A stretch of DNA of 64,000 bases, from positions 2,986,001 through 3,050,000 of the forward strand of contig NZ_JHZZ01000001.1 in the NCBI RefSeq assembly GCF_000687935.1. The letters run 5' to 3'. A program made the position numbers and the translations under genes. This DNA comes from Polaribacter sp. Hel_I_88 (GTDB lineage: Bacteria > Bacteroidota > Bacteroidia > Flavobacteriales > Flavobacteriaceae). Of this stretch, positions 34,662 to 44,540 are shown piece by piece; position 1 is the stretch's first letter, and every line of letters starts with the position of its first letter. Under the pieces are notes generated by a model. That model did not search any database and was not told the DNA's origin. It saw only the letters and a program-made list of their open reading frames with translations.

Positions 34662-35933
34662 TTATCTGTTAATTGTTTGTTTTCTATCTGGTCCAACAGA
34701 AACAATACTTACAGGAACTCCTGTTTCTTTTTCTATAAAGGCAACATAATCTAGCAAGTTTTTAGGTAGTTGATCTGCAGATGTCATTTTTGTTAAATCA
34801 TCTTCCCAACCTTTGAATTCTGTATAATTTACAGAAACGTTTTCTGGCTCTATATTATAAGGTAAATGTGTAATTTCTTCTCCTTTATAAGTATAAGAAG
34901 TACATACTTTTAAAGTTTTAAAACCAGAAAGTACATCACCTTTCATCATCATTAATTGTGTAACACCATTTACATCTACAGCATATTTTAAGGCAACTAA
35001 ATCTAACCAACCACATCTTCTTGGTCTACCCGTTGTTGCACCAAATTCGTGCCCAACACTTGCCATTGTTTCTCCATCTTTATCAAACAATTCTGTAGGA
35101 AAAGGGCCAGAACCAACTCTTGTTGTATAGGCTTTAAAGATTCCAAAAACATCACCAATTCTGTTTGGAGCAACTCCTAAACCTGTACAAGCACCAGCAG
35201 CTGTTGTGTTAGATGAGGTTACAAAAGGATACGTTCCAAAATCAATATCTAGCAAAGAGCCTTGTGCGCCTTCAGCTAAAATTGTTTTTTTATCTTTGAT
35301 TGCTTGATTTAAAAACTCTTCACTATCAATAAATTTTAATGTTTTTAATTTATCAATTCCTTTTCTGAATTCAGCTTCTAATTCTGTTAAATTATATTCA
35401 ACTTGAACATCAAAAAATTCTAACATTTTTAAATGCTTTTCTGTTAAAGCATCGTACTTGTCTTTCCAGTTTTCTAACTCTAAATCACCAACTCGCATTC
35501 CATTTCTACCAGTTTTGTCCATATAAGTAGGGCCAATTCCTTTTAAAGTAGAACCAATTTTTGCTTTTCCTTTTGATGTTTCAGAAGCTGCATCTAATAA
35601 TCTATGAGTAGGTAAAATTAAATGTGCTTTTCTAGAAATTAATAATCTAGATGTATAATCGATGTTATGTTTGTCTAGATTTTCTAATTCTTTTTTAAAG
35701 ATTACAGGATCTATAACTACACCATTTCCAACAACATTTAAAGCTGTTTTATGAAAAATACCTGAAGGAATTGTATGTAAAACATGTTTAAATCCGTCGA
35801 AAATTAAAGTATGTCCTGCATTTGGGCCTCCTTGAAAGCGTGCAATAATATCGTAATTGTTGGTTAAAACATCTACAATTTTACCTTTTCCTTCATCTCC
35901 CCATTGTAATCCTAATAATAAATCTACAGCCAT
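34662..35933 (-). CDS. purA: adenylosuccinate synthetase
   Basis: A 423-aa GTP-dependent enzyme joining IMP and aspartate on the way to AMP. Recognisable: LLLGLQWGDEGKGKIVDVL at the N-terminus (P-loop-like), RFQGGPNAGHTL, IGSTLKGIGPTYMDK, FVTSSNTTAAGACTGLG and TGRPRRCGWLDLVALKYA. Length normal. It has its own start after a repeat-rich spacer downstream of the Fur-family gene, on the same strand. Confidence 0.97.
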   Translation of the reverse strand: MAVDLLLGLQWGDEGKGKIVDVLTNNYDIIARFQGGPNAGHTLIFDGFKHVLHTIPSGIFHKTALNVVGNGVVIDPVIFKKELENLDKHNIDYTSRLLISRKAHLILPTHRLLDAASETSKGKAKIGSTLKGIGPTYMDKTGRNGMRVGDLELENWKDKYDALTEKHLKMLEFFDVQVEYNLTELEAEFRKGIDKLKTLKFIDSEEFLNQAIKDKKTILAEGAQGSLLDIDFGTYPFVTSSNTTAAGACTGLGVAPNRIGDVFGIFKAYTTRVGSGPFPTELFDKDGETMASVGHEFGATTGRPRRCGWLDLVALKYAVDVNGVTQLMMMKGDVLSGFKTLKVCTSYTYKGEEITHLPYNIEPENVSVNYTEFKGWEDDLTKMTSADQLPKNLLDYVAFIEKETGVPVSIVSVGPDRKQTINR

Positions 35934-35940
35934 TTTGTTG

Positions 35941-36100
35941 TGTGTAATTGTTTATTTGTTTAATCGTTTATTTGTTTAAATGTGTATTCGTGTAATCGTT
36001 TATTTGTAATGAATAACAGTAATTTGTTATTTAATTATTTAACTAAATTTTATTTTTAATAAATACTGAGAACTGCTACTGAAAACTGCCAACTGAATTC
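35941..36100. repeat. low-complexity repeats between purA and the Fur-family gene
   Basis: Degenerate tandem copies of a TTTATTTGTTTAATCG-like unit at about 35941-36010, followed by a CAGT-type dispersed repeat at 36069-36100 (ACTGCTACTGAAAACTGCCA). This lies in the expected leader of purA. Confidence 0.5.
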
Positions 36101-36103
36101 TAC

Positions 36104-36553
36104 CTACTCTTTTTTCTTGGTTGTTCCGTAAAAATAAAGTGAATGATTATGGATGTCAATTTCAAAAATATCTTCAATTGTTTTTTTGATGATTTGAATT
36201 CTTGGATCACAAAATTCTTTTACTTCTCCAGTATCTGTAAAAATTACATGATCGTGATTTTTATCGAAATAACTTTTTTCGTAACGAGCCATAGATTGCC
36301 CATCAAATTGATGTTTACGAACCAAATTACAGTCTAACAATAAATCGATGGTATTGTACAAAGTTGCTCTACTAACCCTATAGTTTTTATTTTTCATTTT
36401 AATATAGAGCGATTCTATATCAAAATGCTCTTCAGCATCATAAATTTCTTGGAGTATAGCATAACGTTCAGGTGTTTTTCTGTGTTTATGCTCTTGTAGA
36501 TAAGAGGTAAAAACTTTTTTAACGACTTCTTGGTTTTCAAGAGAATTACTCAT
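36104..36553 (-). CDS. Fur family transcriptional repressor
   Basis: A 149-aa metal-dependent regulator. The winged HTH contains [30 protein letters not shown] and [24 protein letters not shown]. The dimerisation half has the metal-site segment [22 protein letters not shown]. The start MSNSLENQE at 36553 is preferred; an upstream in-frame ATG at 36577 would add a short, non-conserved stretch. Whether it senses iron, zinc or peroxide cannot be said; the CxxC pairs of many Zur/Fur C-termini are absent. Confidence 0.9.
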   Translation of the reverse strand: MSNSLENQEVVKKVFTSYLQEHKHRKTPERYAILQEIYDAEEHFDIESLYIKMKNKNYRVSRATLYNTIDLLLDCNLVRKHQFDGQSMARYEKSYFDKNHDHVIFTDTGEVKEFCDPRIQIIKKTIEDIFEIDIHNHSLYFYGTTKKKE

Positions 36554-36625
36554 AATTTTAATTTTTACGAAACACAAATTTACTGTAATTTCTTAATAAA
36601 CTTCTACTTTTTTATAAAATGATAT

Positions 36626-38848
36626 TTACATTCTATTAACACGCTCTACAGTTTTTACACCTTCTACTTTTTGAATACGTTTTATAAGCTTTTGTATTTG
36701 AGAACTATTCTTTACACTTAAGGATATTTTACCATCAAAAACACCTTCATCTCCAGAAATATTTATGCTGTGAATAAAAACTCCCATATTGCTAGATATA
36801 ATTCGAGTTACGTTATTTACAATTCCGCTGTTATCTACTCCATTTATATGTAAAATAGCTTTGAAGTCTTGTTTTGTTGAATCTATCCATTTAGCTAACA
36901 TAACTCTGTAAGCATAGTTAGATTGCAGAGAAATTGCATTTGGGCAATTTTTTTTGTGAACCTTTATACCATCATTTATGGTTAAAAAACCAAAAACTTT
37001 ATCACCAGGAATAGGGTTACAGCATTTAGATAACGTATAATCTAACTTTTCTTCATCTTTACCAAAAACTAAAGCATCATATTTGTGAGTAACTTCTTCA
37101 GTATTTTCTTGATTCTCTTTTGCGGATGGACTTCTTCTTAATTTTGTTTTAAAGAAGTTTAAAATACTACTATTTTTTTGTGATACAAACGCTTTTAACT
37201 GTGTATTGTCTATGGCACCATTTCCAAATCTATAAAATAAATCGAAACTCGTTTTTAACTTAAAATAAACGACTAATTCGTTAATTGTTTTTTCGTTAAA
37301 AGGAATTTTTAAATGACGTAATTTTCTTGTTAATATTGCTTTTCCTTCTTCTGCAATTTGTTTTTCTTCATCTTTTAAAGCGGCTCTAATTTTGGTTTTT
37401 GCTCTTGCAGTAATTACAAAATCTAACCATCTTGCGTTTGGTTTGTTGGTAGAGCTTGTAATTACCTCTATTTGATCTCCACTATTTAAAGTGTGACTTA
37501 AAGGAACCAATTTGCCATTTACTTTTGCACCTCTACATTTTAAACCAACATCTGTATGTACAGAAAATGCAAAATCTAAGGCAGACGCATCTTTTGGTAG
37601 CGATTTTAGCTCACCTTTTGGCGTAAAAACGTAAATTTCTTTCGCATATAAATTCAGTTTAAAATCTTCAACAAAATCTACAGCATTAATATTCTGACTT
37701 TCTAATGTTTCTTTTAATTTGTTTAACCAACCTTCTAAACCACTTTCATTTTCTTCACCTTGTTTGTACTTAAAATGTGCAGCATAGCCTTTTTCTGCAA
37801 TTTCGTTCATACGTTCAGATCTAATTTGCACTTCTACCCATTGGGCATCTGGTCCAACAACTGTAATGTGTAAAGCTTCGTAACCAGTAGATTTTGGTTG
37901 TGAGATCCAATCTCGTAAACGAGCTGGGTTGGGTCTAAAATTATCGGTTACAATCGAGTATATTTTCCAAGCATCGTGTTTTTCATCTTCGGAAATTGGG
38001 CTAAATATTATTCGAATGGCATATTTATCAAAAACTTCATCAAAAGTAACATTCTGTTTTAGCATTTTTCTTTTGATAGAAAAAATAGACTTAAACCTTC
38101 CTTTTATTTCATAATTAAAGTTCTCTTTACTTAAACCATTTTTAATGGATTCTGTAAAACGTTCTAAATAATTTTGTTGTTCTTCTTTACTAGCTTTTAC
38201 TTTGGCAACAATGCTATTGTAAACTTCTGGTTCTGTGTATTTTAATCCTAAGTCTTCAAGCTCTGTTTTTATGTTATACAAACCAAGTCTGTGTGCTAAA
38301 GGTGCATAAATATATAAAGTTTCAGAAGCAATTTTTACTTGTTTATCAGCAGGCATTGCATCCATAGTTTGCATATTATGCAGCCTATCCGCAATTTTTA
38401 TCAAAATAACTCGTACATCATCATTTAATGTTAAGAGCATTTTTCTGAAATTTTCAGCTTGAATAGAGGCGTTTTGTTCTTTGTTTAAACGCGAAATTTT
38501 GGTCAATCCGTTTACAATTCTTGCAATAGTTTCTCCAAATAAATGTTCAATATCTTCAACAGTATATTCTGTATCTTCTACAACATCATGCAATAAGGCA
38601 GCAGCAATTGATACTGCTCCCAAACCAATTTCCATAGCAACAATTTTAGCTACTGCAATAGGATGAAAAATATAAGGTTCACCCGTTTTTCTGCGTTGCT
38701 TGGAATGTGCATCAACAGCAATATCAAAAGCCTTTCTAATCAGTTCTTTATCTTCTTTTGATAAAACTTCATAGGTAATTTTTAGTAGGTCTTTGTATCT
38801 ACTTGCAATTTCTTTATTTTCTTCTTCTATGGTTGCTGTATATGCCAT
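36626..38848 (-). CDS. RelA/SpoT family (p)ppGpp synthetase/hydrolase
   Basis: A 740-aa long RSH protein. The hydrolase HD domain is intact (HDVVED at 87-92, also RLHNMQTM). The synthetase domain follows with DKYAIRIIF, WISQPKSTGYEALHITV and VEVQIRS. Next are a TGS domain (VFTPKGELKSLPKDASALDFAFSVH), a zinc-finger-like segment with LSKCCNPIPGD, and a C-terminal ACT domain. It sets the alarmone level that links growth to starvation. Both catalytic halves look functional, so it is bifunctional. Confidence 0.96.
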   Translation of the reverse strand: MAYTATIEEENKEIASRYKDLLKITYEVLSKEDKELIRKAFDIAVDAHSKQRRKTGEPYIFHPIAVAKIVAMEIGLGAVSIAAALLHDVVEDTEYTVEDIEHLFGETIARIVNGLTKISRLNKEQNASIQAENFRKMLLTLNDDVRVILIKIADRLHNMQTMDAMPADKQVKIASETLYIYAPLAHRLGLYNIKTELEDLGLKYTEPEVYNSIVAKVKASKEEQQNYLERFTESIKNGLSKENFNYEIKGRFKSIFSIKRKMLKQNVTFDEVFDKYAIRIIFSPISEDEKHDAWKIYSIVTDNFRPNPARLRDWISQPKSTGYEALHITVVGPDAQWVEVQIRSERMNEIAEKGYAAHFKYKQGEENESGLEGWLNKLKETLESQNINAVDFVEDFKLNLYAKEIYVFTPKGELKSLPKDASALDFAFSVHTDVGLKCRGAKVNGKLVPLSHTLNSGDQIEVITSSTNKPNARWLDFVITARAKTKIRAALKDEEKQIAEEGKAILTRKLRHLKIPFNEKTINELVVYFKLKTSFDLFYRFGNGAIDNTQLKAFVSQKNSSILNFFKTKLRRSPSAKENQENTEEVTHKYDALVFGKDEEKLDYTLSKCCNPIPGDKVFGFLTINDGIKVHKKNCPNAISLQSNYAYRVMLAKWIDSTKQDFKAILHINGVDNSGIVNNVTRIISSNMGVFIHSINISGDEGVFDGKISLSVKNSSQIQKLIKRIQKVEGVKTVERVNRM

Positions 38849-39087
38849 AAACTGCGCTGTTGGGTTCTTGTTAAATGTAAAGTGAAGTTAGTAATTACAA
38901 TTTTAACGAGCAAGAATTACTGTTTTTAATTTTGATAAAAAAGACATAAATTTCACGAATTTTCACGGATTTTTGCAGAAAAAAAGACACGAATTGCCCG
39001 AATTACACAAAACTAAATTTTTATTTGAGTAGAAATCTGTGCCTATTCATAAAATCTGTGTCAAAATATTTTAGATCAATTCGTGTT
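38849..39087. repeat. spacer with dispersed CACGAATT-type repeats
   Basis: Short words such as TTCACGAATTTTCACGGATTT (cut here to its core CACGAATT / CACGGATT), ACACGAATTGCCCGAATTACAC and TCAATTCGTGTTT recur, partly inverted. Similar words (CACGAATTCTCGAATTT, ACGAATTCACG) occur at 42350-42480. No gene is seen. Confidence 0.45.
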
Positions 39088-40323
39088 TTAAGATTTTTCT
39101 AAATTTTCAATTCTTTCCAACAATGTTGGATGAGAATAATGCATAAAAACATACGCAGGATGAGGAGTTAAATTACTCAAACTGTTTTTTGATAATTTTT
39201 TAAGTGATGTAATTAAAGGTCTTGCTTCAAAGGTTTCTTTGGCAAAATTATCTGCTTGATACTCAAATTTACGAGACATATAATTCATGAATAACCCTGT
39301 AATTTCAGAAATTGGCGAATACAAGATTCCGAAGGCAATTAAGCCAATATGGAAGCTTGGAATGGAAACTCCCAAAGCTTCTGATAACAAAGATGAATTT
39401 ATAAATAGGGATAAAATAAACAACGTTAAACCTGTGAGTAGGATAGAGGAAGCTAAATTAAAAATGATATGTTTTCTCTTGTAATGACCAACTTCGTGCG
39501 CTAAAACAGCTACAATTTCATCGGTTTCTAAATCGTTGATTAGTGTATCAAACAATGTAATTCTTTTTTGCGAACCAAAACCAGAAAAATACGCATTTGC
39601 TTTTGTAGAACGTTTTGAACCATCAATCACAAAAATATTATTCAATGTAAAACCCACTTTTTGAGCGTAATTTTCGATAGCAGTTTTTAATTCGCCATTT
39701 ACTAAAGGAGTCTGTTTGTTGAATAATGGCACAATTAGTTTTGCATAGAACATATTCATAATCAACGAAAAAACAGCAACTACAATCCAAGCATAGATCC
39801 AAAAATCTTTTCCTGCAAATTGATAAAACCAGATGATTAATGCTAAAATTCCTCCACCTAAAAGAATGCTCATCAACCAACCTTTTATTTTATCGAACCA
39901 AAAAAGCTTTTTTGTAGTTTTATTAAATCCGAACTTTTCTTCAATAACAAACGTTTTGTAATATGAAAAAGGTGTTGTTAAAATATCTGAACCTAACATA
40001 ATAACTCCGAAGAAAATCAACGCCACTAAAATAGGATTGTCTGTAAAACTTCTTGCAAAATCGTCTACATATTTAAAACCATCAGCAAAGAAAAAAACTA
40101 ATGTTAACAAAACTGAAAATGTAGAAGTTAAGTTCGAAAATTTATTATTTGTTTTTTTGTAAGCCTGCGATTTCTTGTATTCAACTTCATCATAAACATC
40201 GGCTAATTTTGCTGGAATTTTATCATCAAAATGCTTTGCATTTAAAGTGTCTAAAACTTTATCAATAATAAAACTGATAATGATGATTGAAATTAAAATA
40301 ATAAAAAGTGTGGTTGGTTGCAT
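39088..40323 (-). CDS. M48 family metalloprotease (Ste24/CAAX type)
   Basis: A 411-aa polytopic membrane protease. It has the zinc motif HEVGH in IVAVLAHEVGHYKRKH and the third-ligand Glu region in SRKFEYQADNFAKETF. Several transmembrane helices surround a large cavity region as in Ste24: the N-terminal helix LFIILISIIIISFIID, and helices at FSVLLTLVFFFADGF and LAILIF-like segments. It cleaves membrane-associated or misfolded peptides. It is a single-gene unit, on the same strand as its neighbours. Confidence 0.93.
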   Translation of the reverse strand: MQPTTLFIILISIIIISFIIDKVLDTLNAKHFDDKIPAKLADVYDEVEYKKSQAYKKTNNKFSNLTSTFSVLLTLVFFFADGFKYVDDFARSFTDNPILVALIFFGVIMLGSDILTTPFSYYKTFVIEEKFGFNKTTKKLFWFDKIKGWLMSILLGGGILALIIWFYQFAGKDFWIYAWIVVAVFSLIMNMFYAKLIVPLFNKQTPLVNGELKTAIENYAQKVGFTLNNIFVIDGSKRSTKANAYFSGFGSQKRITLFDTLINDLETDEIVAVLAHEVGHYKRKHIIFNLASSILLTGLTLFILSLFINSSLLSEALGVSIPSFHIGLIAFGILYSPISEITGLFMNYMSRKFEYQADNFAKETFEARPLITSLKKLSKNSLSNLTPHPAYVFMHYSHPTLLERIENLEKS

Positions 40324-40353
40324 TTTTAGAGAGATTATTTATATTCGATTTTT

Positions 40354-41412
40354 TTAATATTTGGCTGTTAGTTTTTTTGTTATTATTTTGAGCTCAGAAG
40401 AAGTAAATATCGGCTCAAAATAATTTATATAATCGTTTAACTCTCCTAATAATTTTACTTTAACAAACTTAAATTTAATAGAAGGCTTTTCATTAATCAT
40501 AACAATTACGTTTCTTATTGGGATTCTTTTTTCTCCCCAATGATGATTTTTTAGAGTTATATTTTCTGAAATATAAATAAAGAGCGCAAAGTTAAACCTT
40601 TCAATTTGTTCTACAGGAGATTTTAAATTAGTTGAATTTATTGAAAAGTTATTCCAGTTTTTTGTTTCTATTATGAAAATTCCTGCTTTTGAAATTAAAA
40701 GATGGTCAATTTGAATGGAATGAATTCTTTCATTCTTTTTTTTATAATAAATAGGTTTAGGAAACTTTAAATTGAAATCATTAATTAAAACAAAATCATC
40801 TGATAATTTTGCAATCTCTTTTGTAACTAAATTTTCTCCAATTGCACCTGAGATTAGATTTTTTAAATTTTTTACAATAGTTCGAGTATTTTCTAATTTT
40901 TCAATTTTAGGTTTTGCTATTCTTTCTATTAATCCTTTTCTATTTTTTTTATATTCATTTATAAAAAGTTCATCATTTGTTATTTTTTTTGAAATTTTTA
41001 TTATTGAATTTTTTATAAGTTCAGACTTATTATTGATAAAATAGTTCAAACGATTTTTAATAAAATAAACCTTTAAACTTGAAGTAAAAGCAATAATGAA
41101 ATTTTGATTTTTATCTTTTTCAATTAAATTGATTTTTTGCTGTAAAAAAATAATCTGATTATTTATCTTTTCAGTCTCAATTTTAATTTGTTCATTCTTT
41201 TCATATATTTTACTTTTTAAATTAATGGAAGTTTCTATAAAATCTACTTTTAATTTTTTGCTGACGTTATTAAATATTTCAAGTTTTTCGGAATTATAAT
41301 TTAATAAAAATTCGTTAATCTCTTTAACAGATTTAAATCTAGAAATCTTTCGACGTTTCAATTCAAATTTTAAGGATTTTAGCGATTCTATTGTTCCAAT
41401 TATTATTGCCAT
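40354..41412 (-). CDS. NERD (nuclease-related) domain protein
   Basis: A 352-aa protein with a long, Lys-rich helical and coiled-coil N-terminal part (about 10-185). A NERD domain follows at about 190-310: GAIGENLVTKEIAKL, then IDHLLISKAGIFIIETKNWN, which contains the D...ExK nuclease-like residues. NERD proteins are thought to act on nucleic acid, but their role is unclear. The base composition is even more AT-rich than its neighbours, judging by the Lys/Asn/Ile content, so it may have been acquired. It may belong to a defence or repair function; no partner gene is visible. Confidence 0.8.
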   Translation of the reverse strand: MAIIIGTIESLKSLKFELKRRKISRFKSVKEINEFLLNYNSEKLEIFNNVSKKLKVDFIETSINLKSKIYEKNEQIKIETEKINNQIIFLQQKINLIEKDKNQNFIIAFTSSLKVYFIKNRLNYFINNKSELIKNSIIKISKKITNDELFINEYKKNRKGLIERIAKPKIEKLENTRTIVKNLKNLISGAIGENLVTKEIAKLSDDFVLINDFNLKFPKPIYYKKKNERIHSIQIDHLLISKAGIFIIETKNWNNFSINSTNLKSPVEQIERFNFALFIYISENITLKNHHWGEKRIPIRNVIVMINEKPSIKFKFVKVKLLGELNDYINYFEPIFTSSELKIITKKLTAKY

Positions 41413-41575
41413 TAATTAAAATTCAGATAATTTAAATAAACTTTTAAATATTTAAAAACATATATAAATTTCGTTTTGTTTTATAAAGTTAATTCAAGGT
41501 AGATTTTTACATCATTATTTAAAGTAAATTGATATAGAAACTAATTTATAAAGTCTTTAGCAAGATTTTAAAAGA

Positions 41576-42322
41576 TTACGACTTCTTCATTTTATGCGCA
41601 TACATTGCTGCACCAATAATGCCAGCATTGTTTTTAAACTCAGCAACTTTTACTTTTACATCAGCATTTAAAAATTCCTTAAAACCATCGAATCTTTTGC
41701 TAATGCCACCACCTATAATAATTAAACTTGGGGAGAATACAATTTTGGTGTAATTTAATAATTCATCAAATCGTAAAGCCCATTTTTTTAACGTTAATCC
41801 TTCTTTTTTTCTCACAGAATCTGCTGTATAATATTCAATAATTTTTCCATCTGAATGCAGCATTTTGCCCAATTCCAAATTAGGGATTAATTGTCCATTA
41901 AAAAACAAACCAGAGCCAATACCTGTACCAATGGTAATTACAATAACAACACCTTTTTCTTTTTTACCAGCACCTAAACTAACTTCTGCCAAACCAGCTA
42001 AATCAGCATCATTACTCACATAAAAAGGAAGTTTACATTCCTTTCTAAAAAGTTTATCAACTTTAACATTTAACCATTTTTCACTTAAATTTCCAGTATG
42101 AATACATTTGCCATCTACAAGTGTTGTTGGAAAACTACAACCCACAGCTTTCTTCCAATCGAAATGTTTCACCATTTCCTTCACCACTTTTGCTACAGCT
42201 TCTGGGGTAGCTGGTTTTGGAGTAGGAATTCTGTGTCTTTCAGATAATAATTCACCCGTTTTTGTATCTACAATTGCAGCTTTAATACCTGTACCACCAA
42301 TATCTATTCCTAATATTTTCAT
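41576..42322 (-). CDS. ppgK: polyphosphate glucokinase-like ROK family kinase
   Basis: A 248-aa sugar kinase. The N-terminal phosphate-binding segment is [17 protein letters not shown], the catalytic Asp lies in [12 protein letters not shown], and the second nucleotide loop is [13 protein letters not shown]. The sequence [15 protein letters not shown] and the absence of the zinc-binding ROK cysteine motif fit the polyphosphate/ATP glucokinase branch. It phosphorylates glucose, probably with polyphosphate as donor. It is a single-gene unit. Confidence 0.85.
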   Translation of the reverse strand: MKILGIDIGGTGIKAAIVDTKTGELLSERHRIPTPKPATPEAVAKVVKEMVKHFDWKKAVGCSFPTTLVDGKCIHTGNLSEKWLNVKVDKLFRKECKLPFYVSNDADLAGLAEVSLGAGKKEKGVVIVITIGTGIGSGLFFNGQLIPNLELGKMLHSDGKIIEYYTADSVRKKEGLTLKKWALRFDELLNYTKIVFSPSLIIIGGGISKRFDGFKEFLNADVKVKVAEFKNNAGIIGAAMYAHKMKKS

Positions 42323-42339
42323 TTTTATTGTGCTATAAA

Positions 42340-42611
42340 TTATATTTTCTGCTACGAATTCACGATTTTTTTATCTAAAAATAAATTTTTTATTGATTTC
42401 AAATTTAGTTAAAATTAAGTGATTTCGAATTTTTCACTTTAGTTTCTTATACTTATCAGCCACGAATTCTCGAATTTTATTTAAATACATTTATTAACCT
42501 TCGTATTTCACAAAGCAGACTTTTAGTCTGCAAAAATTTGATGAACTTTACGTCGATATTGGCTTTTTTTTAATAAGCTAAAAAAAAGAATCCAATTTTA
42601 ATTTGTGGCAA
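42340..42611. repeat. spacer with CACGAATT-type repeats and a small hairpin
   Basis: Contains ACGAATTCACGATTTT and CACGAATTCTCGAATTTT, of the same word family as 38940-39075. A perfect 7-bp hairpin, GCAGACT-TTT-AGTCTGC (42515-42531), follows. No gene is seen. Confidence 0.45.
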
Positions 42612-43409
42612 TTATTTTTTAAAATTTCGTTGTCTTTTTGCTTCAAAAATTACGATAGCAGCAGCTACAGAAACATTCATAGAATCTATTTTGCCTTGCA
42701 TAGGTATGTTGATGTTTTGCGTTGCTTTTTCTCGCCAAATTTCAGACAAACCTGTGGCTTCTGTTCCAACTACGATTGCAGTTGGTTTTTTATAATTTTC
42801 TTGATGATATTCGTTAGAATTCTGCAAAGTAGTTGCAAAAATATCGATATTATTTTCTTGTAAAAAAGCTATAATTTCTGCTGATGAACCAACCCCAATT
42901 TGATTGGTAAAAATACAGCCAACACTAGAACGTATGATGTTTGAATTATACAAATCGCTTTTAGGGTCTGCAATAAAAACAGCATCAATATTGGCAGCAT
43001 CTGCAGTTCTTAACAAAGCACCAATATTACCAGGTTTTTCAATGCCTTCAGCAACTAAAATTAGCGGATTTTCGTCTTTAAAAACAATATTTTTTAAGGA
43101 GAAATCTTTCCCTTTTACAACTCCAATAATACCTTCTGTAGAGGCTCTATAAGCTAATTTTTGATACACTTCTTTAGAAATTATAGTTCTATTGATGTTT
43201 TGATTAAAGAGGTGTAAAACTTCATCTTCAGAAATAAAACTTTCTAAAAATAGTACATCTTCAAATTCGTAATTAGCAGCGATTGCTAAAGAAATTTCTC
43301 TTTTGCCTTCTACTAAAAATAGACCTTGTTTTTTGCGTTCACGAGATTTTTCTTGAATCTTCAGTAAATTTTTGATGTAAGAATTCTGAATGCTTGTAAT
43401 TTCTTTCAT
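42612..43409 (-). CDS. SpoU/TrmH family RNA 2'-O-methyltransferase
   Basis: A 265-aa SPOUT methyltransferase. It has the N-terminal substrate-binding part (SYIKNLLKIQEKSRERKKQGLFLVEGKREI) and then the SpoU knot motifs: VAEGIEKPGNIGALLRTADAANIDAV, AIVVGTEATGLSEIW, and INIPMQGKIDSMNVSVAAAI. It methylates the 2'-hydroxyl of a nucleotide in rRNA or tRNA using S-adenosylmethionine; the exact site cannot be inferred. It is monocistronic. A TATCTTTG box (43415-43422, minus strand) precedes the start. Confidence 0.93.
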   Translation of the reverse strand: MKEITSIQNSYIKNLLKIQEKSRERKKQGLFLVEGKREISLAIAANYEFEDVLFLESFISEDEVLHLFNQNINRTIISKEVYQKLAYRASTEGIIGVVKGKDFSLKNIVFKDENPLILVAEGIEKPGNIGALLRTADAANIDAVFIADPKSDLYNSNIIRSSVGCIFTNQIGVGSSAEIIAFLQENNIDIFATTLQNSNEYHQENYKKPTAIVVGTEATGLSEIWREKATQNINIPMQGKIDSMNVSVAAAIVIFEAKRQRNFKK

Positions 43410-43457
43410 TAGTACAAAGATACCTAAATGTATGGATTTTGTGAATTTGATTGTATA

Positions 43458-43498
43458 AAAAAAAACTCTTCAATTAGCATTAATTGAAGAGCTTTTTT
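43458..43498. terminator. terminator between the PPIase and rRNA methyltransferase genes
   Basis: Stem CTCTTCAATTA (43466-43476) with TAATTGAAGAG (43481-43491), flanked by A8 and T6. On the minus strand it would end transcripts before the cyclophilin-FKBP gene. Confidence 0.75.
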
Positions 43499-43517
43499 AT
43501 ATAAATAGGTTTGTAAT

Positions 43518-44450
43518 TTATTTTACATCCATCAATTCAACATCAAAAATAAGTGTTGCATTTGGTGGAATTACTCCTCCAGCTCCAGCTGCACCATATG
43601 CTAAATCAGATGGAATTACAAAACGAGCTTTATCACCCACTTGTAATAATTGAATTCCTTCATCCCAACCAGAAATTACTTGACCAACACCAACATTAAA
43701 ATCGATTGGTTGTTTTCTTTTGTATGATGAATCAAAAACAGTTCCATCTAACAATTGTCCTTTATAATGTACAGAAACTCCAGCACCTTTTGTTGCTTTT
43801 TTTCCATCACCTTTTTGTAAAACTTTATAACGTAAACCACTTGCAGTTTCATCATAACCAGCAGCAACAGAATCCAACAATTCTTTTTGTTTTGCTTTTT
43901 CTTCTGCTTCACGTTTTTCTCTTGAACCTTCAAAAGTTCTAAAAGCTTCTACAGCGTTAAATTCTTCAGCAGCATCACCAACTCTAATAATTTCTAAAGA
44001 CTTTAACTCATCACCTTGAGCAACAGCATCCACAATATCTTGCCCTTCAATTACAGATCCAAAAACGGTATGTTTACCATCTAACCATGGAGTAGGAACG
44101 TGGGTAATATAAAATTGACTTCCGTTTGTTGCTGGTCCAGAATTAGCCATTGCTAATTTTCCTGGAGCATCATGTTTTAAATTTGGATGAAATTCATCAT
44201 CAAATTTATAACCTGGATTTCCTGTTCCTGTTCCAAGTGGACAACCACCTTGAATCATAAAATCTGGAATTACTCTATGAAATTTTAAACCATCATAATA
44301 AGGCGTTCCTTGTTCTTTTACTGCGTTTTCTAAATTACCTTCTGCTAAAGCAACAAAGTTACCAACAGTTCCAGGTGTTTTTTCGTGTTCTAATTGTACT
44401 AAAATATCACCTTTTGTAGTAGTGAATTTTGCGTAAATTCCGTTGTTCAT
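43518..44450 (-). CDS. cyclophilin-FKBP fusion peptidyl-prolyl isomerase
   Basis: A 310-aa protein with two unrelated isomerase domains. Residues 1-165 are a cyclophilin: GDILVQLEHEKTPGTVGNFVALAEG, FHRVIPDFMIQGGCP, GPATNGSQFYITHVPTPWLDGKHTVFG. After a helical linker (about 170-205, REAEEKAKQKELLDSV), residues 210-310 are an FKBP domain: GVSVHYKGQLLDGTVFDSS, GVGQVISGWDEGIQLLQVGDKARFVIPSDLAYG. There is no signal peptide, so it is cytoplasmic. It is probably a folding helper that combines both activities. Confidence 0.93.
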   Translation of the reverse strand: MNNGIYAKFTTTKGDILVQLEHEKTPGTVGNFVALAEGNLENAVKEQGTPYYDGLKFHRVIPDFMIQGGCPLGTGTGNPGYKFDDEFHPNLKHDAPGKLAMANSGPATNGSQFYITHVPTPWLDGKHTVFGSVIEGQDIVDAVAQGDELKSLEIIRVGDAAEEFNAVEAFRTFEGSREKREAEEKAKQKELLDSVAAGYDETASGLRYKVLQKGDGKKATKGAGVSVHYKGQLLDGTVFDSSYKRKQPIDFNVGVGQVISGWDEGIQLLQVGDKARFVIPSDLAYGAAGAGGVIPPNATLIFDVELMDVK

Positions 44451-44476
44451 AATTTTAATTTAATATTTAAAAAATA

Positions 44477-44505
44477 GACTTCGACAAGCTCAGTCTGACA
44501 TTTCG
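44477..44505. repeat. dispersed CTTCGACAAGCTCAG repeat, copy 4
   Basis: GACTTCGACAAGCTCAGTCT followed by GACATTTCGA, the same family as 9356-9384 and 20894-20982. It lies just upstream of the cyclophilin-FKBP gene. Confidence 0.65.
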
Positions 44506-44540
44506 ATTTTTAATTTTTTTTATAATTGAGTTTACTAAAC

